A DNA stretch of 36,106 nucleotides. It comes from Thalassovita sp. (lineage in GTDB: Bacteria > Bacteroidota > Bacteroidia > Cytophagales > Flammeovirgaceae). The stretch covers positions 1 through 36,106 of the forward strand of contig PBYL01000388.1 in NCBI GenBank assembly GCA_002729595.1. The letters run 5' to 3'. Both the position numbers and the translations under genes were made by a program. Below, piece by piece: positions 17,391-24,479 of the stretch. Below the pieces are notes generated by a model, which was given only the letters and a program-made list of their open reading frames with translations, ran no database searches and had not been told where the DNA came from. Position 1 is the first letter of the stretch; the number at the start of each line of letters is the position of its first letter.

Positions 17391-19885
17391 TATTGTACTC
17401 GAACATTCTCAACTTCTTGGTTAATTGCTGCTCTGATATTACCATACTTTTCTTCTAAGGCTTTAATTTCTGCTTTTTCGCTGCCTACACTAGAATAGAC
17501 TTTTCGAGTTACTGGAGATACATCATAGTAAAATAACTTGGATATAGAACCGATGCCTTTACCTACTTTCACAAAGAATTGCCTACGTTCTTTACCTCCA
17601 GTCTCCATTCCTTTCAATAGTCGTAAATCCTTATCTGTTAAATCGAGTATTTCTCTTTTCTTATCAATATATTGGTTATCAAAAAGCACAAGTATTTCAG
17701 TATTATCTTTAATTTGATTGGCGACACCCACTTTGGCTAGCTTCTCTAAATCTTCTGCTCCTTGAGTTCCTGTATAGACCCTTCCACCATGCTTCTGTTG
17801 CGTTGCATAAGAATATCCTACAAACCTAGCCAACACAGGAGATAGAAATATTTTGTGAGCTTCATCAATAATAAATAACTTATCACAGCTAGGGTTTGCT
17901 ATCATCATTTCATTAACTTGTTGCATCATAATTGTTCCCACAAGTGGTAAAAGCGTACTATCATTTTCAATAGCTTTTAGATCATAAATCACAAGTGGCT
18001 CATGTACAGTGAGTGCATTGTTATGATTGAATAAAAATCCATATGTCCCACTTGGTAGATAGGCTTCTAATACTGTTTTAAAAGAAGTAAAATCGAAAAG
18101 CCTTTTCTTATCACTCGTCAATTTTCCTTCAAACTCATTGATGTAATTGAAGAATGTTGTTATTTCTGGATTTACTTCTTGATCATTCACATAATCACTA
18201 TAATATTTGGCAATCATATTAATCAGGATAGCTTCAGTATCTGGTGTAATACCTTCGTCCCTTTTCCACATCATGGTTAAAATAGTTCTTAAGAACAATG
18301 CCTTACCATCATCTAATAAATACTTTCCATAAGTATCTTTGGGTGTTAAAAACAAATTAGTACCAAAACTATCTCTCTCCTGCAAATCAAGATATTTTGC
18401 ATGATTAAACTTTCCAGAATTCTTTGAGCTATTTCCAATATCGCACTGAAATACATATTCACCTCTCGCTAATGATTCTTCAATTTGACCTTGTAACCAG
18501 AAACTTTTTCCAGATCTGGTTTTACCCACAATAAAAGCATGATTAGATGGGGCTATATTTTTCGGAGGATTTTTGATATTGAATAACACTGGTCGCCCAA
18601 AAAGATCTGTAAATATGCTTCCTTCTGGATCAGACTTGTAATGTCCTTCTGTATGGAGATAATTAACTGCCTGTTCAGTAGTACTAAAAAAAGTACGGTA
18701 ATTAGCTTTCATATTTCCAGGACAGCTACAGAAAAAAAGATTAGCAGTATCTCTGTTTTCAACTACTGCATGAGCACTTTTCATATTGCCAAAAGCTGAT
18801 TGAGTAAGGTTTGCATATCTGTTCAATACCTTTTCATCGTCATGATTCAATATCACATTTACTGATAATCTACATGCTCTGTATTCTTCCTGTGAAATGT
18901 TTTTAATATATCGATACAAATCTTCTTGTTTGTCTATGGCTGATTCTATACCAAATACAGAAAGGAAGTTCAACATCATTTTCTCCTGATTTTTCTTAAA
19001 CATCACTTTTTCGTTATCAAGCACCTCAATTGAAATATTTAGAACATGATTTACAGGTAAACCCAGACTTATTGGAAATGACATTGTACTTCCCAATCGG
19101 ATTATTGAAGGTACTTTTACTCCATTTTGATACACTTCTGGAGAAAACATTTTATCAGTATTATAAAATGAACCCACTTCTTGACCTTCTTTAGTAAGTG
19201 ATAATATTTTTACAAACTGATTACCCACTTTAAAATATTCTCCTGCCCTACCAAAATCCATATTTTGAATAATAGCTTCTCTTGCATCTGTTGATGGTGC
19301 ATCATAAGTAAGGTTAAAATAATCGTGAAAAGCATTGAGTAACTCAATACTTTTCAACGGAATCGCTTTAATATGCGGAATCATATTTAAAGCATTTTTA
19401 ACTGTTTGATACTCTACTTCACATTCTGCAATGTATTGATCTACTTTCTTAAAAGGTCGACTGTACATATAACTTAGTGCCCTGATATATGGATTATCTT
19501 GTATAGGTGATATCCGCCCACTACTATATCTGTTAGAGAAGGTTACATAAAGATTCACATACTGGCGCATTACAGGTCTAAAAGTATAATATCTTTGATT
19601 TGCTTGACCAGTATACATAGTCGTGTGATAATCACTTGGCAGCTCAAAAGGCTCAACATAAAAAAAAGATTGTTGATGAACCAAAGTTCCTGCTTTTAAG
19701 CGGTGAAGTAAATGATTAAAACCTTCGTAAATGCGATTGAAATCTTCAATGTAATGTGTAAAGACTTCTGGTAATTCCAAACGAAAACCATAAGTAATAT
19801 CTCCATTACCATTTACCAAACAATTATGTTTGATTTCTTGAATGGGACAAACCTTGGCAAATTCAGTACCTCTAAACTCAGTCAT
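17390..19885 (-). CDS. traG: TraG-like conjugation ATPase (VirB4 family)
   Basis: The VirB4-type ATPase that powers assembly of the channel and pilus. At 831 residues it matches Bacteroidota TraG (about 830). It has Walker A GKTRSGKS (454-461) and Walker B LFIIDEAHK (670-678). The sequence GRVYTGTQGAEDL (about residues 706-718) fits the arginine/glutamine motif region that follows. The N-terminal half (1-430) carries the VirB4 N-terminal domain and begins with a stretch typical of TraG (FAKVCPIQEIKHNCLVNGNG). It overlaps traF by 4 nt (ATGA) and the TraI-like gene by one base, so expression is coupled. This is not the coupling protein, which is encoded at 11870-14086. Confidence 0.92.
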   Translation of the reverse strand: MTEFRGTEFAKVCPIQEIKHNCLVNGNGDITYGFRLELPEVFTHYIEDFNRIYEGFNHLLHRLKAGTLVHQQSFFYVEPFELPSDYHTTMYTGQANQRYYTFRPVMRQYVNLYVTFSNRYSSGRISPIQDNPYIRALSYMYSRPFKKVDQYIAECEVEYQTVKNALNMIPHIKAIPLKSIELLNAFHDYFNLTYDAPSTDAREAIIQNMDFGRAGEYFKVGNQFVKILSLTKEGQEVGSFYNTDKMFSPEVYQNGVKVPSIIRLGSTMSFPISLGLPVNHVLNISIEVLDNEKVMFKKNQEKMMLNFLSVFGIESAIDKQEDLYRYIKNISQEEYRACRLSVNVILNHDDEKVLNRYANLTQSAFGNMKSAHAVVENRDTANLFFCSCPGNMKANYRTFFSTTEQAVNYLHTEGHYKSDPEGSIFTDLFGRPVLFNIKNPPKNIAPSNHAFIVGKTRSGKSFWLQGQIEESLARGEYVFQCDIGNSSKNSGKFNHAKYLDLQERDSFGTNLFLTPKDTYGKYLLDDGKALFLRTILTMMWKRDEGITPDTEAILINMIAKYYSDYVNDQEVNPEITTFFNYINEFEGKLTSDKKRLFDFTSFKTVLEAYLPSGTYGFLFNHNNALTVHEPLVIYDLKAIENDSTLLPLVGTIMMQQVNEMMIANPSCDKLFIIDEAHKIFLSPVLARFVGYSYATQQKHGGRVYTGTQGAEDLEKLAKVGVANQIKDNTEILVLFDNQYIDKKREILDLTDKDLRLLKGMETGGKERRQFFVKVGKGIGSISKLFYYDVSPVTRKVYSSVGSEKAEIKALEEKYGNIRAAINQEVENVRVQ

Positions 19886-20175
19886 GAAATCAGTTTTTTT
19901 AATGTTAAACTAGTATCTACAATATGTTTGGGAGATCGGAAAAATACCCATGCACTACTTGTGTAATCAATGTTATGATCAAGCTTTTCTTGGCGTCTTC
20001 TTAAAATGTAAGTGAAGAATATCACTAAAGGAATAATTATTATCAAAAGCCATTGATTGATTATTAAACACACTGATGGAATAAAAGCAGTGGTAAACCA
20101 CTGCTCAGAAGTTAAACCAAAAAAACGAATGGGTAGATTCATTTTCTTTTGGGTATAATAAGCTTGCACTTCCAT
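19882..20175 (-). CDS. traF: TraF-like conjugation protein (DUF4133)
   Basis: A 97-residue inner-membrane protein of the TraF/DUF4133 family, VirB3-like. Pattern: a hydrophilic N-terminus with NLPIRFFGLTSEQW, one long hydrophobic hairpin (about 28-57), then KKLI-type charged C-terminus including the RRRQEKLDHN stretch. It lies between traE and traG, exactly as in CTnDOT-type loci, 6 nt after traE and overlapping traG by 4 nt. Confidence 0.85.
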   Translation of the reverse strand: MEVQAYYTQKKMNLPIRFFGLTSEQWFTTAFIPSVCLIINQWLLIIIIPLVIFFTYILRRRQEKLDHNIDYTSSAWVFFRSPKHIVDTSLTLKKLIS

Positions 20176-20181
20176 CTCTAT

Positions 20182-20484
20182 TTAAAGTTCTACCCAACCA
20201 AAAAAGATTGAACTAAATATGGCTGCTACTACCCACGAGATTGCAGCTGTTTTAGCTTTTTGACTACTGTTAGCAAGTAGGTAAATAACCCAGATCAAAC
20301 CAGCACCTAAGCAAGCTTTAATACCCCAATCGAATATCCAATTTATTGTGGCACCCTGAGAACTCAAAGCTGTTTTGAATGCAGATAAATCACGTTTATC
20401 TGCTGCATAAGAATTAAGAGGAAATAAGACTACTGAAAGAAAATAAAAACTAAACCATTTTGCCTTTTTAAAAATAGTTTTCAT
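20182..20484 (-). CDS. traE: TraE-like conjugation protein (DUF4134, VirB2-like)
   Basis: A 100-residue protein from the ATG at 20484, preferred over an upstream in-frame start at 20532 because it begins a proper signal peptide (MKTIFKKAKW, hydrophobic core, NSYA at about 23-26). The mature protein has two membrane helices, around 48-66 and 76-96, ending SSIFFGWVEL. This is the TraE/DUF4134 pattern, a VirB2-like pilin candidate. The start at 20484 also removes the overlap with the small gene before it. It heads the conserved traE-F-G order. Confidence 0.82.
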   Translation of the reverse strand: MKTIFKKAKWFSFYFLSVVLFPLNSYAADKRDLSAFKTALSSQGATINWIFDWGIKACLGAGLIWVIYLLANSSQKAKTAAISWVVAAIFSSIFFGWVEL

Positions 20485-20500
20485 AATAAAAAAATTAAGA

Positions 20501-20812
20501 TTAATGAAATGAATTTGGACTATTAAAATCAATAAATATTGATTTATTTTTCTGCTTAATTAATGCTGGGGTTTTGAGGTTTTGTACACCTTCATTAGCT
20601 CCCTTACGATGTACATTTGTGGCTTCTATTATTGAATTATCAGCAGATACGAAATTGGCTTCTGTTGACTCCATAGTATGCACATCAGGCTCAACTTCTG
20701 AATAAGATTCTTCTTGAGTACTCGCAATTAGTTTATCTGAATTGTCTTGTAAATAGAAAAACATGAGACAACCTAATACCCAAACTGCTGAAATGATAAG
20801 GGAAAATAGCAT
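20501..20812 (-). CDS. Small single-pass membrane protein, first gene of tra operon
   Basis: Not recognised. It has 103 residues: one N-terminal membrane helix (about 3-21, LIISAVWVLGCLMFFYL) and a hydrophilic, acidic then basic tail of about 80 residues with no clear fold. It lies 16 nt upstream of traE and is the first gene after the candidate operon promoter at 20837-20862, so it is probably transfer-related. It could be an accessory or regulatory component specific to this plasmid family. Confidence 0.6.
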   Translation of the reverse strand: MLFSLIISAVWVLGCLMFFYLQDNSDKLIASTQEESYSEVEPDVHTMESTEANFVSADNSIIEATNVHRKGANEGVQNLKTPALIKQKNKSIFIDFNSPNSFH

Positions 20813-20836
20813 CGTACATTTTAATTATGTTCCCTT

Positions 20837-20862
20837 CAAACATAGTATCTATAGATACCAAA
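20837..20862 (-). promoter_or_regulatory. Promoter with 14-bp palindromic operator for the tra operon
   Basis: Read on the minus strand: TTTG (20859-20862), the perfect palindrome GTATCTATAGATAC (20845-20858), then TATGTTTG (20837-20844), a full match to the Bacteroidota -7 consensus TAnnTTTG. The spacing between TTTG and the -7 box is 14 nt, shorter than the usual 17-21, so the true -33 contact may differ. The palindrome lies against the -7 box, an ideal place for a repressor or activator. A similar palindrome lies at the partition operon promoter (33087-33100). Confidence 0.55.
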
Positions 20863-20895
20863 ATGCTTACCTATTCAAATAGGTAAGCATTTTTT
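20861..20895. terminator. Terminator-type hairpin between araC-like gene and tra operon
   Basis: Arms AAATGCTTACCTATT (20861-20875) and AATAGGTAAGCATTT (20878-20892) pair perfectly around a 2-nt centre (in practice a larger loop). T-runs flank it on both strands, longer on the plus strand. It lies downstream of the AraC-type gene (stop at 20957) and upstream of the tra promoter, so it most likely ends the former transcript and insulates the latter. Confidence 0.65.
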
Positions 20896-20956
20896 GCAAA
20901 TAGGTTAATAATTTCTAAAAAAGGTAAACATTCGATTTTATCAAAAAAAAGCAATA

Positions 20957-21580
20957 TTATCTCTTATTCTTATATACTGAGGGAGTACAGCCCTTATATT
21001 TTTGAAACTGCGAAATAAAATGTTTGACTGTATTATATCCTACCTCATAACTCACCATTTTAATGGTGACCAAATCATCTGTATCCAGCAAATTACAAGA
21101 CTCTTGTATGCGTAAAAAGTTCAGCATGTCTGTAAAGTTTTTGTATCCAGCAAGTTTCATAATATCATTTAAATGATGGCGATGCACTATTAGTTTTGAT
21201 GCTAATTCTTCTGCTTTTAAATCTGATTGTTTATAAAATTTAGCTTCTATTAATTCACTCAATCTTATCAGCGCTTTTTCCTCATAAGAACTTATTTTAT
21301 TTGACTCCTCAAACTTTGTATTTTCAACACTATCTTTACTTGCTTCCTCTACTGTTTTTTCTGATTGAAATTTATAGTATGTGATAATCACAGATACACC
21401 AAAGGTGTAAATAGGTAATACAGTTAAAACAAATGCCAACATGTGATATGATTTGCCAGTAAAGTATGCTAATAAATTTTCAAATAAGTTAGATGTATAA
21501 TTAGTTTGCAGGCTCCAAAATATCAATACCAACAAACTTATACATGTTAGTAACCAACTAATTTTATAAGGAGGTCTCAT
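20957..21580 (-). CDS. Membrane-anchored AraC-family regulator
   Basis: A transcriptional regulator of 207 residues. Two membrane helices (about 7-24 and 45-68) are followed by a short acidic linker and a complete AraC DNA-binding domain at about 103-207: first helix-turn-helix near 122-141 (LKAEELASKLIVHRHHL), second near 172-195 (MVSYEVGYNTVKHF), and the end signature FISQFQKYKGCTPSVY. Membrane-tethered AraC proteins with long N-terminal helical parts are frequent in Cytophagales; two helices is a minimal version. The sensing part would be the membrane segment or a partner. It is divergent from the gene at 21647 with only 66 nt between starts, so both are probably controlled from that gap; that gene's membrane protein is an obvious candidate partner (inference). 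It lies just upstream of the tra operon and may regulate transfer. Confidence 0.85.
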   Translation of the reverse strand: MRPPYKISWLLTCISLLVLIFWSLQTNYTSNLFENLLAYFTGKSYHMLAFVLTVLPIYTFGVSVIITYYKFQSEKTVEEASKDSVENTKFEESNKISSYEEKALIRLSELIEAKFYKQSDLKAEELASKLIVHRHHLNDIMKLAGYKNFTDMLNFLRIQESCNLLDTDDLVTIKMVSYEVGYNTVKHFISQFQKYKGCTPSVYKNKR

Positions 21581-21582
21581 GG

Positions 21583-21645
21583 CTTTAAGTTAAAAATTGC
21601 TTAGTTTAATAGTACTAAATTAGTAGTAAATAAATAAACTTAAAG
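21583..21645. promoter_or_regulatory. Divergent promoter gap with inverted 9-bp leaders
   Basis: CTTTAAGTT (21583-21591) and AACTTAAAG (21637-21645) form a perfect inverted repeat, each arm directly before one of the two divergent start codons. Both genes therefore begin with the leader AACTTAAAG. This may be a translation leader or the two halves of a regulator site. Related TTAAAG leaders precede some other genes here, for example the one starting at 23773. Confidence 0.45.
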
Positions 21646-21646
21646 T

Positions 21647-22258
21647 ATGCATAATTGGAAAAAGGCAACACTATTCTTTACGCTCATCTTCATGCTACTT
21701 TTAACAATACGTTCGATTTTACCATCATCAATTGTAAATAAAGTTCAACCTCAATCGACTATTATCAAGTCTCAAAAAACTGTTGAAAAAGAAATTATTC
21801 TACCTCCAGAAGAACTGGATTTAAACCATAAACAAAGTAATAATTTAGAAGAGACAGTTATTTTAAAGCAAGTTAAAGAAGATCAAGAAATCAATATTGA
21901 AACAAAAACAACTGCGCAAGACAAAAATCAAACCCCCAAAAAGTATATTAGAAGGTTTTCACCTAAACCACAATCCATAAAGGATGATTCAAAAAAGACA
22001 ACAAGTTTTACTGCATCAGTTATGGAGGAGCAAGTAATTATACATGGAGCCAAAATAACAATGGTTTTAGCCGATAATTCACTTATACATCCAGAAGTGC
22101 TTATAGAATCTGATACCGCTCAATTGATCTTAAAACTGAATAGTTTAACCTATAAATCAGAAAAAATGGCCTTACCTACTGAAAAGAGAAATCGTTGGAT
22201 GAATAAAAAACTTGTCTTAGGTAATAAGCAGGAATTTGTATTTAGTACAGATTTATAA
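21647..22258 (+). CDS. Membrane-anchored protein of unknown function
   Basis: Not recognised. It has 203 residues: an N-terminal membrane helix (about 7-26), a long charged linker (about 30-115, rich in K, E, Q, T) and a C-terminal domain of about 85 residues with beta-strand character (EEQVIIHGAKITMVLADNS onward). The layout, tether plus periplasm-spanning linker plus small domain, resembles TonB-like or TraM-like envelope proteins, but no diagnostic motif is visible. It is divergent from the AraC-type regulator and may be its signalling partner or its target. No Shine-Dalgarno sequence. Confidence 0.6.
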   Translation: MHNWKKATLFFTLIFMLLLTIRSILPSSIVNKVQPQSTIIKSQKTVEKEIILPPEELDLNHKQSNNLEETVILKQVKEDQEINIETKTTAQDKNQTPKKYIRRFSPKPQSIKDDSKKTTSFTASVMEEQVIIHGAKITMVLADNSLIHPEVLIESDTAQLILKLNSLTYKSEKMALPTEKRNRWMNKKLVLGNKQEFVFSTDL

Positions 22259-22348
22259 ATGAAAACTTTATTAAAATCATCTTTTAATTAAATTAGGCTG
22301 TTATGGCTATTATTTAAATGTAAATATGGAATTGTATTGGTTGTGCGA

Positions 22349-22400
22349 AATATGCGATTAATTCCGCTTAAAATATAATTAAACTGAATAATCGCATATT
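22349..22400. repeat. 12-bp inverted repeat between convergent genes
   Basis: AATATGCGATTA (22349-22360) and TAATCGCATATT (22389-22400) are perfect inverted copies 28 nt apart, in the gap between the plus-strand gene ending at 22258 and the minus-strand AntA-type gene ending at 22445. There is no T-run next to either arm, so a classical terminator is unlikely. Confidence 0.55.
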
Positions 22401-22444
22401 ATATAAACAGTCTGAATCTTTCTTGTACTTAGAAATACTCAGTT

Positions 22445-23086
22445 TTACTTTTTCTTCCTTTTTTTTGAAATAATTCCTGAGTGTTTTTCAATATAAACAT
22501 TCATAAGCTGAAGGTTTTTCTGATGTACTTCAAGTGCTTCCTCTAGATGAATTACACCTCCTTCAAAAGTTAAATTAGACATATAAGCAGCAAGATCTTT
22601 GGCTTTTTGTATAAAGTCTTGAAAACTACTAGCCAATAGCTGATCATTTTTAAAAAATAATTTTTCACCATCTAAATCTAGTTCGTAAAATTCCAGTTCA
22701 TCAACGCCCAACTTATGGAAATTGAATTGAAGCTCTTCTTGTTCTGTATAAATATAATCAGGGTCTTTATCTTTCTTCTTTTGGCAAAAGCTATAGAGAT
22801 CTGCTATGTCGGAAAAATACTGCCTAACTTCTTTACCCTTTTGGGTTTCTTCCATCATAGCTATATGCTTAGCTTTATCTGCTAACAGCATATATTGTAT
22901 TAAATCGCATTTGGTATTTTGTTGGGTATTTGGATCGAGGTATAAATAGTCCAAACCTTCTTTAAGTTTGAGATTGCTAATGGCAGTTTTTATCCAATTA
23001 TAAAATTCCGATTTAACTTCTAAAAAAGTGTATAACTCTCTGGCATCTACAAACTTCTTCTCAAATATTTTATAGGGCTTCATCAC
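22445..23086 (-). CDS. AntA/AntB-type antirepressor-like protein (first copy)
   Basis: A 213-residue protein with an N-terminal AntA/AntB domain (about 10-100): FVDARELYTFLEV, NWIKTAI, then MLLADKAKHIAMMEETQKGKEVRQYF, the phage-antirepressor pattern of ARELH...FSNWI...KGREVR. In phages such proteins bind and inactivate a repressor. The C-terminal part (about 128-205; ELDLDGEKLFF, AKDLAAYMSNL, LEEALEVHQK) is not the usual KilAC domain. It aligns by eye with the C-terminal part of the second copy at 30313-31050. The gene is the last of a minus-strand series after the TraO-like gene, with a 28-bp inverted repeat at 23134-23161 in between. Start at the first of two adjacent ATGs. Confidence 0.75.
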   Translation of the reverse strand: MMKPYKIFEKKFVDARELYTFLEVKSEFYNWIKTAISNLKLKEGLDYLYLDPNTQQNTKCDLIQYMLLADKAKHIAMMEETQKGKEVRQYFSDIADLYSFCQKKKDKDPDYIYTEQEELQFNFHKLGVDELEFYELDLDGEKLFFKNDQLLASSFQDFIQKAKDLAAYMSNLTFEGGVIHLEEALEVHQKNLQLMNVYIEKHSGIISKKRKKK

Positions 23087-23133
23087 TTATTTTTTTAAGA
23101 TTAAAAATACTTTTAAGATAGTGCCCTACTGTT

Positions 23134-23161
23134 TTTTCCTACTTGTTCAAAAGTAGGAAAA
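23134..23161. repeat. 28-bp inverted repeat upstream of first AntA-type gene
   Basis: TTTTCCTACTT (23134-23144), loop GTTCAA, AAGTAGGAAAA (23151-23161): perfect 11-bp arms. The T-run precedes and the A-run follows the stem on both strands, the opposite of an intrinsic terminator, so an operator or RNA structure in the leader of the AntA-type gene (start at 23086) is more likely. Confidence 0.5.
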
Positions 23162-23164
23162 TTA

Positions 23165-23773
23165 TTAAAAAAACACCCTTACACCACCCCCTAAAAACTT
23201 TCGTCCTACACCTTTTACATATTGCTGCTCTACACTAGCCAAAAGAGCTAATTTACCAACAGTATACTCCACTTCTATTCCACCAGTAACACCATAATTA
23301 ATTTTTTTATTCAGTACTTCTGAAGCAACATAATCATCATATACAACTATGCCTCCCAAATAAGGGTTTACAAAAAACTTATCTTTAATACTAAGTACAC
23401 TATACTGTCCTAGTAGCTTAAAGTAGTACCCCTCATAAGAAACCTGAAATGGATTTCCATATTCATAAGACAACATCAATTTTGCAGATAATCTATCTGC
23501 AAAATACTGCATATAGCTCAAAGAAAACATTGTTGTTTTTGTACCTTGAAGACCCTGAATAGAGAATGACTTTATACCTTGATTATGATAAAAAAACACT
23601 TGCTTTTCACCTAAAACCTGCTGCCTCCTTTTATTTATCTTACGTTCATTATATCCTTTAAACTCTTTCCTTTTATCAGGTTTATATTTTTTTCTTTGTG
23701 CCAACAGTACAGTATTTGAAAAAAAAGAAATAGTGACTATTAATAAAACAACTTGAATTATTTTTATCCTCAT
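23165..23773 (-). CDS. traO: TraO-like outer-membrane beta-barrel protein
   Basis: A 202-residue outer-membrane protein: signal peptide (about 1-25, ending LLAQ), a basic N-terminal segment (RKKYKPDKRKEF...KINKRRQQ) and then alternating hydrophobic strands to a C-terminal aromatic end (GGGVRVFF), as expected for a small beta-barrel. The strand pattern (GIKSFSIQG, FVNPYLGGIVVYDD, GVTGGIEVEYTV, LALLASVEQQY) resembles Bacteroidota TraO. An alternative is a PorP/SprF-like or other OmpW-type barrel linked to the adhesin, though those are usually longer (about 300). It lies 10 nt downstream of the PKD-like lipoprotein and well away from the other tra genes. Confidence 0.55.
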   Translation of the reverse strand: MRIKIIQVVLLIVTISFFSNTVLLAQRKKYKPDKRKEFKGYNERKINKRRQQVLGEKQVFFYHNQGIKSFSIQGLQGTKTTMFSLSYMQYFADRLSAKLMLSYEYGNPFQVSYEGYYFKLLGQYSVLSIKDKFFVNPYLGGIVVYDDYVASEVLNKKINYGVTGGIEVEYTVGKLALLASVEQQYVKGVGRKFLGGGVRVFF

Positions 23774-23783
23774 AGCTTTAAAA

Positions 23784-24479
23784 TTAAAGTGTGATTTTTA
23801 TGGATTTTTCCTCACTCCAGACATCATCATTATCTTTTACTTTCAGTTTTATTTCATACTGACCTAACTCTTGAAAAATAAAGTCTACAACACTTTTATT
23901 TCCTTGAATTTCTATACCATCTATAGTAAATAGATACTCTGTAATGTAGCCTCCATATTGCGCATCTAGATCTAAAGAAGAGGAAGCATCTACCTGATAA
24001 TGTAATGTGCGAATTACTCCTTTTTCAATTACTTCAAAATCTGCTACTGGTGGTAGGTTTTCGTATATGAATAGTTCTAGTGTAATTTTCTTTTGCTTGC
24101 CAAAAGAGTTTGACGCGAATACATCAACTATATGCAAACCGTATATTTCATCTGGAACATAGGTAACTGTATATATAGAGTCACTTTTTACTTCTTCTAA
24201 ATTCTCAATAAATGTTCCTTTATCACTTTGATAATTGATACTTTTCAAATTGGTTCCAACTACTTGAAAACTAAAAGTGTATTCTTTTGCATTAGATTTT
24301 ATTCCAAATTTTAAACTATCAGTTATTACCTCATAAGCATTTCCTAGTGAATCGGTTGTAGAACCATTTTTATAAAATGCCAAAACTGGTGGATCGCTAT
24401 CTTTTATGGCTTCTTCCCACCTACCTTCACATGAAAATAAAAATATTAGAACTGTTACTATACTAATTAGCCTTTTCAT
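23784..24479 (-). CDS. PKD-like lipoprotein
   Basis: A 231-residue lipoprotein with lipobox LFSC (C17). Two or so immunoglobulin-like beta domains are suggested. The C-terminal one (about 145-231) has PKD-type features: PPVADFEV, DASSSLDLDAQYGGYITEYLFTIDG and ELGQYEIKLKVKDNDDVWS. PKD-like domains mediate extracellular protein or sugar contacts. Its start codon overlaps the adhesin stop by 4 nt (ATGA), so it is translationally coupled to the adhesin and could anchor or present it at the outer membrane (inference). Followed after 10 nt by the TraO-like barrel. Confidence 0.75.
   Translation of the reverse strand: MKRLISIVTVLIFLFSCEGRWEEAIKDSDPPVLAFYKNGSTTDSLGNAYEVITDSLKFGIKSNAKEYTFSFQVVGTNLKSINYQSDKGTFIENLEEVKSDSIYTVTYVPDEIYGLHIVDVFASNSFGKQKKITLELFIYENLPPVADFEVIEKGVIRTLHYQVDASSSLDLDAQYGGYITEYLFTIDGIEIQGNKSVVDFIFQELGQYEIKLKVKDNDDVWSEEKSIKITL

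Noticed and set aside
20485-20532. Upstream start for traE
   Set aside because: Would overlap the preceding gene and spoil the signal peptide that begins at the ATG at 20484.
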